Shown: positions 17,942 through 26,139 of the stretch, piece after piece | Layout: the number at the start of each line of letters is the position of its first letter | Numbering within the stretch: the stretch's first letter is position 1 | Assembly (NCBI GenBank): GCA_017306415.1 | Contig: JAFKIL010000001.1 | Location: 806,001-870,000 of the forward strand | Origin: Microbacterium sp. | GTDB taxonomy: Bacteria > Actinomycetota > Actinomycetes > Actinomycetales > Microbacteriaceae | Length of the DNA: 64,000 bases | Reading direction: 5' to 3' | Notes under the pieces: generated by a model | What the model saw: the letters and a program-made list of their open reading frames with translations, nothing else | Database searches by the model: none | Told to the model about the DNA's origin: nothing | Made by a program: the position numbers and the translations under genes

Positions 17942-18493
17942 GTGGCGACACAGACCACCACCAAGAACCGACGCCGAGCCGCGAGAGGCGGATCCGGCGC
18001 GCAGCTGACCGCCGAGCGCAGCGTGGAGTCCGGCTTCGCCGCCTCCGAGTCCTTGAGCGAGAACCTTCAGCGCGTGCTCGTGGACCTCATCGAACTGTCG
18101 CTCCAGGGCAAGCAGGCGCACTGGAACGTGGTCGGGACGAACTTCCGCGACACCCACCTCCAGCTCGACGAGATCATCGAGGCGTCGCGCGAGTTCGCCG
18201 ACACCGTGGCCGAACGGATGCGCGCACTCCACGCCCTGCCTGACGGCCGCAGCGACGTCGTCGCCGAGACCACGACACTGCCCGAGTTCCCGCAGGGCGA
18301 GATCGCGACGAAGGAGGTCATCGACCTCATGACGGAGCGTCTCGACGACGTCGCCACGACCTGCCGCGACGTGCACGACGACGTCGACGAGGAGGACCCC
18401 ACCAGCGCGGACATCCTCCACGCCATCCTCGAGCGCATCGAGCAGCTGTCGTGGATGGTCAGCGCGGAGAACCGCACTCCGCGCGCCAAGTGA
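17942..18493 (+). CDS. dps: Dps ferritin-like DNA-protection protein
   Basis: 183 residues. Oxidises and stores iron in a 12-subunit shell and protects DNA. The inter-subunit ferroxidase residues fit the family spacing: His60 (KQAHWNVVG), His72, Asp76 and Glu80. The N-terminal extension of about 25 residues is rich in Lys/Arg ([10 protein letters not shown]), as in Dps forms that bind DNA. The GTG start follows GGAAGGAC. Its stop overlaps the next GTG by four bases, so it is translationally coupled to an otherwise unrelated-looking three-gene cassette. Confidence 0.92.
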   Translation: MATQTTTKNRRRAARGGSGAQLTAERSVESGFAASESLSENLQRVLVDLIELSLQGKQAHWNVVGTNFRDTHLQLDEIIEASREFADTVAERMRALHALPDGRSDVVAETTTLPEFPQGEIATKEVIDLMTERLDDVATTCRDVHDDVDEEDPTSADILHAILERIEQLSWMVSAENRTPRAK

Positions 18494-19566
18494 CGACCAG
18501 CGTCTCCGGCCCGGACGTCCGTCCGGATCTCTCCCGGTCGCCACGGTCGTCCGCGGTCGCCGAAGAGGTCGGGCGGGCCGCCGTGCGGGTCGTCGGGCTC
18601 GGAACGCATCTCGGCGCGACCCTGGACTGGGCGACGCGTATGGGACGCATCGTTCCGCTGCCGGGGCACGGCCGGACGTGGGAGCGGTGGAGCGCGCTCG
18701 CGACGGCGGCCGCGCACGACGTCGGGGCAGCCAGGGTGCTGGAACCTCATCTGGACGCGCTCGCGATCCTGGCCGAGGCGCGTGCGTCCGGCGAACTCGA
18801 GGACGACGCTCTCGCCCCGCTCGGCGCCGACGAGGAGTCCGCCTGGGGCGTGTATGCCGCCGAGGGAGCCGAACCCCTCCGCGCCCGGAGGGATGCAGAC
18901 GACCGCTGGACGCTCACGGGGACGAAGACCTGGTGCTCCCTCGCTCGCGATCTGAGCCACGCGCTCGTCACGGCCTGGGTGGACGCGACCACCCGCCGGC
19001 TGTTCGCCGTGTCGCTGCGCGACCCCTCCGTCACCGCCCACCCCGGGCCGTGGGTCGCTCGAGGTCTGCGCGGGATCGTCAGCGCTCCCGTGGACTTCGT
19101 CGAGACGCCGGCGATCGCCGTCGGCGGGGACGAGTGGTACCTGCACCGTCCGGGGTTCGCCTGGGGAGGGATCGGCGTCGCCGCCGTGTGGTGGGGAGGC
19201 GTGCTCCCTGTCCTGGACGCTGTCCGGTCGGCCGCAGCCCGCGAGAAGGCCGATCAGATCGCCTTCATGCTGCTGGGCGATGCCGATACGGCGGTCTGGG
19301 CGGCGCGCACCGTGCTCGGCGACGCCGCCCAACGCATCGACCACGAAGACGCCGGTGACCCCCGCCTGCTCGCCGAGCGCGTCCGCGCCGTGGTGGCCTC
19401 GAGCGTCGAGCACGTACTGACGATCGCCGACCAGGCGTTGGGTCCCGCGCCGCTGACGACCGACGAGGCGTACGCGCGCCGCACGGCGGACCTCCGTCTG
19501 TACGTCCGCCAGCACCACGCCCATCGGGACCTGGTGCGGATCGGCCGACGGGTGGTCGGCGGATGA
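18490..19566 (+). CDS. Acyl-CoA dehydrogenase-like flavoprotein, cassette gene 1
   Basis: 358 residues from a GTG overlapping the dps stop. The middle beta-domain motif WTLTGTKTWCS matches the flavin-contacting GxKxW segment of acyl-CoA dehydrogenases, and helical N- and C-terminal parts surround it. It is shorter than typical family members (about 380-400), and I cannot place the catalytic glutamate, so it may act on a carrier- or sugar-bound substrate or be non-canonical. It overlaps the next gene by ATGA. Its reaction is unknown. Confidence 0.72.
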   Translation: MTTSVSGPDVRPDLSRSPRSSAVAEEVGRAAVRVVGLGTHLGATLDWATRMGRIVPLPGHGRTWERWSALATAAAHDVGAARVLEPHLDALAILAEARASGELEDDALAPLGADEESAWGVYAAEGAEPLRARRDADDRWTLTGTKTWCSLARDLSHALVTAWVDATTRRLFAVSLRDPSVTAHPGPWVARGLRGIVSAPVDFVETPAIAVGGDEWYLHRPGFAWGGIGVAAVWWGGVLPVLDAVRSAAAREKADQIAFMLLGDADTAVWAARTVLGDAAQRIDHEDAGDPRLLAERVRAVVASSVEHVLTIADQALGPAPLTTDEAYARRTADLRLYVRQHHAHRDLVRIGRRVVGG

Positions 19567-20924
19567 GCGTCGTGTTCGATCACCGCCAGCCGGGGACGTC
19601 CGAGGACGAATGGGCGGATGCCGCGCCGTGGCGCGCCGTCCCCGACCTGCCGCTCGACATGCGACGACTGATCGTGTTCGCCGCCCACCCGGACGACGAG
19701 ACCCTCGGAGCCGGCGGACTGATCGCCGCGGCGTCGGCACGAGGCATCCCGGTGTCGCTCGTCGTCGCGACGGACGGCGAGGCATCCCACCCGGACTCCC
19801 CCACGCAGCGCGACCTGCGCAGCGAGCGCCGCCACGAGGTCGTCGATGCCGTCGCCCGGCTCGGTCCGCGGTGCGCCGTCAGCTTCCTCGGGCTCCCCGA
19901 CGGCGGGCTGCGCGAAGCCGCCGACGACGTGCGCCGCCACGTGCGAGCCCTCTTCGACGCAGAGGATCCCGCCACCACGCTGGTCGCCACGACGTGGTGG
20001 GGCGACGGACACCGCGATCACCGCGTCCTCGGGGAGATCGTGCGCGAGGAGGCCGCGAAGGACATGGAGGTCGTGGGCTACCCGGTCTGGCTGTGGCACT
20101 GGGGGCGTCCCGACGACGTCGACGTGGCGGACTGGTGCGCGCTGCGCCTGGCTCCCGCGGACCGGACCCGGAAGGCCGCGGCGCTGCGCCGCTATCCGAG
20201 CCAGACCGGCCCCCTCTCCGCGGTGCCGGGCGACGAGCCGATCCTGCATCCCGCGATGCTGCGCCACTTCGCCCGTGACACCGAGGTGTTCATCCGGCCG
20301 CGGCCGACGCCGTCCTCGGCCGCCACGCCGGAGTGGTTCGATGACCGCTACGCCCGGCGGCCCGACCCGTGGGAGGTCGACACCCGCTGGTACGAACGGC
20401 GCAAGCGCGACATCCTCATGGCGAGTCTCCCCCGCGAGCGCCATCGTCGCGTGCTGGAGCTCGGATGCGGAACGGGTGCGCTCACCGCCGATCTGGCACG
20501 ACGTGCCGACGAGGTGGTCGCGGTCGACGTCTCGGCGCACGCGCTGGAGGCATCCCGGCAGCGGCTGGCCGGGACGCCCGGCGTGCACCTGGTCCACGCC
20601 GATGCGCGCGACGACTGGCCCACGGGGACCTTCGACGCGGTGATCCTGTCCGAGGTCGGCTACTACTGGACCGAAGCGGAACTCGATCGCGTGCTCGATC
20701 GCATCGACGCGTGCTCGACGGACGACGGCATCCTCGTGGCCTGCCACTGGCGGCATCCGATTCCCAACGCTGCCCAGTCCGGTGACGCGGTGCACCGCCG
20801 CCTGGTTCGGCGCCGCCTGAGCCGCCCCCTGGTCCACCACATCGAGGAGGACTTCGTCCTCGACGTCTTCGCCCGCACACCGCTCGCGGCGTCGGTGGCC
20901 CGCGAGACCGGGGTGATCTCGTGA
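19563..20924 (+). CDS. Bifunctional PIG-L deacetylase / SAM methyltransferase fusion, cassette gene 2
   Basis: 453 residues. An N-terminal PIG-L/LmbE domain (about 33-240) carries AHPDDE at 41-46 and the zinc-site GHRDH (His150, Asp152, His153); this family removes acetyl groups from N-acetylglucosamine-type sugars. A C-terminal class I methyltransferase (about 260-440) has the SAM motif VLELGCGTG at 297-305 and resembles NodS-type N-methyltransferases. The fusion suggests that an amino sugar is deacetylated and the freed amine then methylated; that order is inference. It overlaps genes on both sides by four bases. Confidence 0.85.
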   Translation: MSVVFDHRQPGTSEDEWADAAPWRAVPDLPLDMRRLIVFAAHPDDETLGAGGLIAAASARGIPVSLVVATDGEASHPDSPTQRDLRSERRHEVVDAVARLGPRCAVSFLGLPDGGLREAADDVRRHVRALFDAEDPATTLVATTWWGDGHRDHRVLGEIVREEAAKDMEVVGYPVWLWHWGRPDDVDVADWCALRLAPADRTRKAAALRRYPSQTGPLSAVPGDEPILHPAMLRHFARDTEVFIRPRPTPSSAATPEWFDDRYARRPDPWEVDTRWYERRKRDILMASLPRERHRRVLELGCGTGALTADLARRADEVVAVDVSAHALEASRQRLAGTPGVHLVHADARDDWPTGTFDAVILSEVGYYWTEAELDRVLDRIDACSTDDGILVACHWRHPIPNAAQSGDAVHRRLVRRRLSRPLVHHIEEDFVLDVFARTPLAASVARETGVIS

Positions 20925-21676
20925 CGGCCCGGAGCGCCGCGATCTCGCTCGTGGCCGTCGTGATCCCCGTGCACGACGAGGAGGAGCTCCTCGCGGGATG
21001 CCTCGACTCCGTCCGTCGGGCCGCCAGGACCGCCCGATCGCGCGTGGAGGGCATCCGCGTGCAGGTCGTGCTCGACGCCTGCACCGACCGCTCCGCGCGC
21101 ATCGCCGCGCGTCACCGCATGCCTACGGTCTCCGTCGCGGCCCGCCGCGTCGGGGTCGCGCGTGCCGCGGGCGTGCGCACGATCCTCCGCAACGTGGGCC
21201 CCGTCCCGCTCACGCGCGTCTGGACCGCCCACACCGACGGTGACTCGGTCGTACCGCCGAACTGGATCACCCACCAGCTGGATCTCGCCGATGCCGGCGC
21301 CCATGCCATGGTGGGAACGGTCCGGCCGGACTTCGCCGATCTCTCGCCCGCCCAGATCGAGGTGTGGCTGGCCAGGCACACTCCCGGCGTCGCGAACGGG
21401 CACGTGCACGGCGCCAATCTCGGCGTCCGCGCCGACTGGCTCGTCCGCGTCGGGGGGTTCGACGACGCGGCCGAGCACGAGGACGTGCGGCTGGTCGCGC
21501 GACTCCGCGCGTCCGAGGCGACCATCGTCGCCTCGGACGACGCGTGCGTTCTGACGAGCGGCCGCCAGCAGGGGCGGACTCCCGGCGGATACGCCCGACA
21601 CCTCCGAGAGGACCTCGTCGCGACACCGAAGGCCTGGGGCGTCGAAGGGTCCCGGATCGAGACCCGCGTCGACTGA
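20921..21676 (+). CDS. Family 2 glycosyltransferase, cassette gene 3
   Basis: 251 residues. GT-A fold: AVVIPVHDEEELL at the N-terminus, a VVLDACTDRS segment, and a WTAHTDGDS stretch in the DxD position. In many GT2 enzymes this site binds the metal of the nucleotide sugar. No membrane segment. The GTG start overlaps the fusion gene. As the last gene of the cassette it may build the sugar that the deacetylase/methyltransferase edits, or add to the product. Confidence 0.82.
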   Translation: MTARSAAISLVAVVIPVHDEEELLAGCLDSVRRAARTARSRVEGIRVQVVLDACTDRSARIAARHRMPTVSVAARRVGVARAAGVRTILRNVGPVPLTRVWTAHTDGDSVVPPNWITHQLDLADAGAHAMVGTVRPDFADLSPAQIEVWLARHTPGVANGHVHGANLGVRADWLVRVGGFDDAAEHEDVRLVARLRASEATIVASDDACVLTSGRQQGRTPGGYARHLREDLVATPKAWGVEGSRIETRVD

Positions 21677-21693
21677 CCCGGGAGGCTCTCGCC

Positions 21694-21915
21694 TCAGTCG
21701 CGGGCCAGGCGGTCGAGCGCCTCGTCCTCGAAGTGCTCCATCAGCACTTCTTCGTCGTACTGCCTGATCTCGCCGGTGCTCAGGAGCACCCAGTACACGT
21801 TCATGGCCTCCGACGTGCCGGAGTCGAACCTCATGAACAGCCCCTCGGACATGGTCGTCAGGATCGTCCCGATCCGTCCGCCCCTCACCTGGACCTTCTC
21901 ACCCGCGATGAACAT
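21694..21915 (-). CDS. Small SH3-like hypothetical protein
   Basis: 73 residues from an ATG preceded by GAGGGGGAAC. The N-terminal half (FIAGEKVQVRGGRIGTIL) looks like a KOW/SH3-type beta-barrel, and the C-terminus is acidic (EEVLMEHFEDEAL). I do not recognise a named family. It converges on the glycosyltransferase gene with 17 bases between. Confidence 0.6.
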   Translation of the reverse strand: MFIAGEKVQVRGGRIGTILTTMSEGLFMRFDSGTSEAMNVYWVLLSTGEIRQYDEEVLMEHFEDEALDRLARD

Positions 21916-22025
21916 GTTCCCCCTCGTCCATCCAGCATCCGTCGGCGGCCGCACGATGGCGACGGCCTTGACACCGGAAGGAGCGAGTGCACAGCGCCGG
22001 ATCCCGCGGGGGCGGACCCGGACGA

Positions 22026-22077
22026 TCGTGATCCCCCCGACGGCCGTGGGTAGATGGGGCGGCCGAGGGGATCACGA
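22026..22077. repeat. Long interrupted palindrome
   Basis: Arms TCGTGATCCCC (22026-22036) and GGGGATCACGA (22067-22077) are perfectly complementary. Inside, CGGCCG at 22041-22046 pairs with CGGCCG at 22060-22065, leaving a loop of 13 bases. It lies in the 363-base gap between two genes that diverge (minus start at 21915, plus start at 22279), so it is not an obvious terminator. It may be an operator, a small RNA structure or a repeat. Confidence 0.6.
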
Positions 22078-22157
22078 ATCCGCGGGGCGGGCGATGGGGG
22101 CTGGGGACCCGGCTCGCGCACGTTGGGGACCGTGTGTACTGCCGTTCGCGGATTTCG

Positions 22158-22197
22158 CTTACACACAAAGTAAGTACACGTCTTACACAGGCTGTGT
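22158..22197. promoter_or_regulatory. Regularly spaced half-site array and palindrome in an AT-rich gap
   Basis: CTTAC (22158), GTAAG (22170) and CTTAC (22182) follow each other at exactly 12-base steps, giving overlapping inverted repeats with 7-base spacers and a direct repeat of CTTACACA 24 bases apart. The last copy runs into ACACAG-G-CTGTGT (22185-22197). The surrounding 140 bases are much richer in A/T than the rest of the window. Such geometry suits a dimeric repressor; the MarR protein encoded just downstream is the natural candidate, by inference only. Confidence 0.55.
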
Positions 22198-22278
22198 CAA
22201 TCCCATTTCCAAACTAATTCGGATGTTGTGCAATTTTGTGGCTGTCACAGATGACAAGCGGTACTCTCGGGAGCGGCA

Positions 22279-22503
22279 ATGACGATGATCGACACTCGCA
22301 TCGCGGGTGAGACGCCGGCGGATGCGGCGTGGCATGAGGTGGAAGACGGGTTCTGGGTCGGGAACACCGAAGGACGGTTCCTCGGGACCATCGAACGGCA
22401 CGACCCGGATCGCTTCTTCGCGAGAGACGAGATGCGGTCGTACGTCGGCGAGTTCCGATCGCTCGCCGAGGCTCGGCGGGCGATAGCCGAGCGCACAGGG
22501 TAG
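22279..22503 (+). CDS. Small hypothetical protein ahead of the MarR gene
   Basis: 74 residues, acidic and soluble, with HEVEDGFWVGNTEGRFLGTIER and a C-terminal helix EARRAIAERT. I do not recognise the family. A GGGAGCGGCA ribosome site precedes the ATG. It lies directly behind the AT-rich operator-like region and 19 bases before the MarR gene, suggesting a two-gene operon. Confidence 0.65.
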   Translation: MTMIDTRIAGETPADAAWHEVEDGFWVGNTEGRFLGTIERHDPDRFFARDEMRSYVGEFRSLAEARRAIAERTG

Positions 22504-22522
22504 GAGACCACGGGAGGGACGG

Positions 22523-23038
22523 ATGCCTCGGAGCGTCGCGAGACACGAGGGCGAGCACCTGTACGCCCGCCCGCCGGCGAGCCCCGACGGGCGCCGTCTC
22601 AGTGACGCCCTCCTCCAGCTGCGGCGTTCGGAGCAGCTCCAGGCGGAGCGCGCGGTGCGGGCCTCCGGCCTGTCCGGCGTCGACCTCACGGCACTGCGGT
22701 ATCTGGTGCAGGGCGAGCGCGAGGGCCGTGATCTCGGCCCCAAGGACGTCATCGTGATGCTGAACACCTCCAGCGCCACGGTCACCAACGTGATCGAGCG
22801 GCTGGTCGGACGTGGCTACGTCATCCGGGTGCAACACCCGACCGACCGGCGTGCGCACTATCTGAAGCCGACGCCGGATGCGATCCGGTGCGTCGAGGAA
22901 TCCTACGGCGAACATCACGCCACCCTCGTCGCCGTCATCGACGATCTGGACGACGGCGACGCGCGGGTGGCGGCCGAGATCGTCGAACGGCTCGTCGACT
23001 CCCTGGACGATCTCGCTGCTCGGGACTCATCCGCCTGA
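22523..23038 (+). CDS. MarR family transcriptional regulator
   Basis: 171 residues. The winged helix runs through the centre (LTALRYLVQGE, then VIVMLNTSSATVTNVIERLVGRGYVIRVQHPTDRRAHYL), with dimerisation helices at both ends. The recognition helix and the wing segment PTDRRAHYLK are classic MarR features. The ATG follows GGGAGGGACGG. It probably represses its own two-gene operon from the palindromes upstream; other targets and the ligand are unknown. Confidence 0.88.
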   Translation: MPRSVARHEGEHLYARPPASPDGRRLSDALLQLRRSEQLQAERAVRASGLSGVDLTALRYLVQGEREGRDLGPKDVIVMLNTSSATVTNVIERLVGRGYVIRVQHPTDRRAHYLKPTPDAIRCVEESYGEHHATLVAVIDDLDDGDARVAAEIVERLVDSLDDLAARDSSA

Positions 23039-23176
23039 TCGGCGAACCCGCGCGGACGACGATGCGCGGCGATTCGATCCCGGAACGCTCCAGGGTGAGG
23101 CGATAGCCTCCCCGTGTCCGCACCCTCGGCGGGCGCCCCCGGATGCCGCGACCCCGCGTCGCAGAAGAGGTGACCC

Positions 23177-24268
23177 ATGACGGCACACGACCTCCCCGAC
23201 ACCCCCGAGATCCGCGCCTCGATGGCGCAGGCGCAGACAGAGGGGTTGGCCGCCCTCGGATTGAAGGCGGGCACGGTAGAGCTGTGGGAGGACGGTTACC
23301 GCGCCGCCGCGGCTGCCGACTCCACGTTCGAGTGGTGGTACTTCGACTGCCAGTTCGACGACGGCTCGACCCTGGTCGTCACGTTCTCCAACAAGCCGCA
23401 CACCGACCCGTCCGGGCCGCTCACCCCGACCGTGCTCATCATCCGACAGCTGCCCGACGGATCGCGCGTTCACCTCGAGCCGGTGTTCCCCGCCGACCGC
23501 TTCCACGCATCGGTCGAGAAGTGCGACGTGACCATCGGCCCGAACTCCGTCAGCGGGGACCTGGACACGTACTCCCTGCACGTCGAGGGCGACGACCTCG
23601 TCGCGGACGTGACGATCCGGCGCGCCGCGCCCTCGTGGCGACCCGGCGCGGGCGTGTCGTACTTCGACTCCGCGCGCCGTCACTACCTCGCGTGGGTCGT
23701 GCCGGTCCCGTACGGGAGCGTCACGGCGACCATCTCGGAGAAGGGTGCCACCACTCAGCTCACCGGCAGCGCGTACCACGACCACAACTGGGGCAACCAC
23801 CTCATGGGTTCGTTCCTGGACCACTGGTTCTGGGGGCGCGCGCACATCGGCGACTACACGCTCGTCTACGTGCGGATGACCACGAAGGGGCTGCTCGGCC
23901 TCGGCGCGATCAACATCCCGACGTTCTACCTCGCCAAGGGCGAGCAGATCATCACGGACGATCTCCTCCCGCTGCGCCTCACGACCAGCGACGAGGTGCC
24001 AGGACCCGGCGACCAGTCCTATCCCCGCCGGCTCGAATGGACGTGGCACGGCGAGCGCGGCTCCATCTCGCTCACCGTCACCGATCCTGTACTGATCGAA
24101 TCGCTGGACATGTCAACGCCGCACCACGGGCTCTCCCGCCTCGCGCACCTCGCGGAGCATCCGATGTACTACGACTTCAACGCCGACGCCGAACTCACGA
24201 TCGACCTGGACGACCTGCACGACCACGTGACGGGCCGGACGCTGTACGAGAAGATGATGTTCCGCTGA
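23177..24268 (+). CDS. AttH/CrtC-like lipocalin-fold protein
   Basis: 363 residues. Family marks are FEWWYFDCQF near residue 51 and AYHDHNWGNH near residue 197, shared by AttH proteins and carotenoid 1,2-hydratases (CrtC). Two lipocalin-like halves are expected. CrtC adds water to carotenoid double bonds; most AttH members have no known activity. No carotenoid genes are near, so the substrate is open. No signal peptide. An AGAGGTGACCC ribosome site precedes the ATG. Confidence 0.8.
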   Translation: MTAHDLPDTPEIRASMAQAQTEGLAALGLKAGTVELWEDGYRAAAAADSTFEWWYFDCQFDDGSTLVVTFSNKPHTDPSGPLTPTVLIIRQLPDGSRVHLEPVFPADRFHASVEKCDVTIGPNSVSGDLDTYSLHVEGDDLVADVTIRRAAPSWRPGAGVSYFDSARRHYLAWVVPVPYGSVTATISEKGATTQLTGSAYHDHNWGNHLMGSFLDHWFWGRAHIGDYTLVYVRMTTKGLLGLGAINIPTFYLAKGEQIITDDLLPLRLTTSDEVPGPGDQSYPRRLEWTWHGERGSISLTVTDPVLIESLDMSTPHHGLSRLAHLAEHPMYYDFNADAELTIDLDDLHDHVTGRTLYEKMMFR

Positions 24269-24299
24269 CCACGGCGGCATGCTCCCGTGGCGACGCGAG

Positions 24300-24845
24300 T
24301 CAAGATCTCCGCGCAGCTCGCCGCCCGTTGGGTGAGCGTCCCTGGACCCGCCGGCGTATCGGGATATGGCCCCAGGTCCAGGCTTTGTAAAGGATGTAGC
24401 CGACGGTCCCGAAGAGCAGACCCCCTGCTACGAGCGGGCCCGCCGCTCTGAATGCCGGCACATGCACGACGTTGTTCGAGTCGTCGTTGATGATCCCCTC
24501 TGGCTGATAGGTCGCGCGGCTCGTGCCGTCCGGGCCCACCCCGCCGTCGAGATAGATGTCGTGTTTGACGATGGCACCGTCGTCGCTCCTCCATACGCCC
24601 AAGGGGCGGCATCCGTGTCGAGCAGTCTGCTCGCAGCTCTGCATGGTGAACGTCCCCCAGACGCGAGGTTGGTGGAGATCGATGATCGTCGCGATCAGAA
24701 GGGCTGCTGCGGCGATCGAGAGCAGGCCGAAAGTCACATAGGCGGCGATGTGCCCGGCGCGCACCCACCACCCCACGCGACGTTCCTGACGCGCCACGTA
24801 GCGGTCATACGCGGCGTGCGGAGACGACGCATCGGGCGCAGACAT
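24300..24845 (-). CDS. Membrane protein with an extracellular loop, unknown function
   Basis: 181 residues with two hydrophobic segments (about 28-54 and 135-152) enclosing a polar loop of about 80 residues that holds two cysteines (QSCEQTARHGCRPLG), which could form a disulfide outside the cell. The layout resembles actinobacterial DUF3592-like proteins, but I do not assign a family. The TAGAGT-N6-ATG promoter supports this start. Confidence 0.65.
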   Translation of the reverse strand: MSAPDASSPHAAYDRYVARQERRVGWWVRAGHIAAYVTFGLLSIAAAALLIATIIDLHQPRVWGTFTMQSCEQTARHGCRPLGVWRSDDGAIVKHDIYLDGGVGPDGTSRATYQPEGIINDDSNNVVHVPAFRAAGPLVAGGLLFGTVGYILYKAWTWGHIPIRRRVQGRSPNGRRAARRS

Positions 24846-24851
24846 GGAGCG

Positions 24852-24857
24852 ACTCTA
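24852..24857 (-). promoter_or_regulatory. -10 element TAGAGT, six bases before the ATG of the two-helix membrane protein
   Basis: TAGAGT-CGCTCC-ATG on the minus strand; predicts a leaderless transcript. Confidence 0.65.
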
Positions 24858-24879
24858 GCGGGCGGGCCGCGCTCGCGGC

Positions 24880-25938
24880 TCAGCGGTGGGCGTCGACGAC
24901 CGCGGCGTGCAGGTCGAGGAGCGGCGCGGTGCGCTCCGCGGGACCCCGACCGAACCCGCACTCGGTACCCACGCCGAATCGGTCGAGGACGGTCGCCGCC
25001 GCGGCGATCCGGCGCTCCGCACCCTCCACGCCGTCCTCGTGATGGAGGAGGCCGAGCTCGATCTCGGTGCCCGCCGGCAGGTCGAGCTCCGCGAGCGGCG
25101 CGAAGTAGGCTGCGTCGTCACGCTCGATCGGCACCGGCAGGTGGAACCAGGCGACGGGTCGGGGCGCCGCCGCCACGACGCCGCGAATGACGGACGCGAG
25201 GGTCCCGGCATCCTTCGGCTGGATGAAGTGCGCCTCTTCGACGTCGCCGTAGCAGAGGTGGAAGCCCACCGGGACGTCGTCGGGCACGGCCCCGATCTGG
25301 CGCACCGCACGCTCGATCACTCCGCCCAGCAGGTCGTCGCCCCACCCGGCGCTGAAGAGCACGCCCCCGAACTCGGCGCGGTCGAGGATGCCGAACTCGA
25401 CCGCGGAGTCCCACTGGATCGCCAGGTCCTCGTGCGGGATGGCGTCCGCGATACGTGCGACCTCGGCGAACAGCGCCTTCTCGTAGACGGGCTCGATCGC
25501 TCCGCGGTCGTCGGGGACGATGAACGCGCCGACGACGCCGACCGGGGTCGGGATCGAGACCTGGAACCGCACCGCCGCCGGGATGACGCCGCTCTGGCGA
25601 AGGGCGGCGAACCGGGCGTACGACTCGATCGCGGCGTCTGCATAGCCGAGGTTCGGGAACTGCAGATCATCGGCGGCGACGGTGCCGTCGAGCGCGAACG
25701 GGCGCAGGTCGAAGATGTCGCGGATCTTGTACGGCAGCTCCTCGCCGACGCGCACGAGCCCCGGGGTCTCGTCGAGGCGGAACGTCTGGAACTGGATCCA
25801 GTAGAACCGCTCCCCCACCTCACCGTCGGGGATCCGGGCGGCGCGGTCGCCGACGTGCTCTGCGACGATGCGGAACACCGACTCGGCGTCGGGTTGATTG
25901 ATGCTGCCGACGAAGTGGGCGTGGGTGACGGTGACCAT
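24880..25938 (-). CDS. MetE-like (UROD/methionine synthase superfamily) protein
   Basis: 352 residues, about the size of one MetE barrel. Zinc-ligand-like residues are seen in GFHLCYGD (His227, Cys229) and TECGFGRG near the C-terminus, resembling the His-Cys-Cys site of cobalamin-independent methionine synthase. The full folate-binding N-terminal domain is absent, so it is not a standard MetE. It may use another methyl donor or be a distinct enzyme. The ATG follows GAGGAGCAC. No methionine genes adjoin. Confidence 0.72.
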   Translation of the reverse strand: MVTVTHAHFVGSINQPDAESVFRIVAEHVGDRAARIPDGEVGERFYWIQFQTFRLDETPGLVRVGEELPYKIRDIFDLRPFALDGTVAADDLQFPNLGYADAAIESYARFAALRQSGVIPAAVRFQVSIPTPVGVVGAFIVPDDRGAIEPVYEKALFAEVARIADAIPHEDLAIQWDSAVEFGILDRAEFGGVLFSAGWGDDLLGGVIERAVRQIGAVPDDVPVGFHLCYGDVEEAHFIQPKDAGTLASVIRGVVAAAPRPVAWFHLPVPIERDDAAYFAPLAELDLPAGTEIELGLLHHEDGVEGAERRIAAAATVLDRFGVGTECGFGRGPAERTAPLLDLHAAVVDAHR

Positions 25939-26103
25939 GCGGGGTGCTCCTCGGAACGGGAGCCGCGATGGCGCGACTCCGCGGAAACGGATTCGCAGGC
26001 GTGTTCCGGGACGGAACGCGAGGCCTCGCTGTGCGCTGCGCGGCCAGGCTAACAGGAGCGAGGTCGGCCGGTGCGCACGTTTCCGACGGTTACGCTCGGA
26101 GTC

Positions 26104-26139
26104 ATGAGTCGATCCGCCCGCATCGGTGCGCTGTCGTGA
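26104..26139 (+). CDS. Possible 11-codon leader reading frame before the LysR-like gene
   Basis: ATG to TGA encodes MSRSARIGALS and its stop overlaps the GTG of the next gene (GTGA). A CGGAG stretch lies upstream of the ATG. If translated, it would couple ribosomes into the downstream gene. The length and context are the only support. Confidence 0.3.
   Translation: MSRSARIGALS

Noticed and set aside
17942..19566. Encapsulated ferritin system
   Set aside because: Dps forms its own shell, no encapsulin gene is present, and the next protein is a dehydrogenase.
22279..23038. Toxin-antitoxin pair
   Set aside because: The small protein has no toxin-like fold that I can see, and the second gene is a standard MarR regulator with all its helices.
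24880..25938. Truncated metE
   Set aside because: The protein is complete from its own ribosome site to its stop and belongs to a single-barrel family. No metE remnants surround it.
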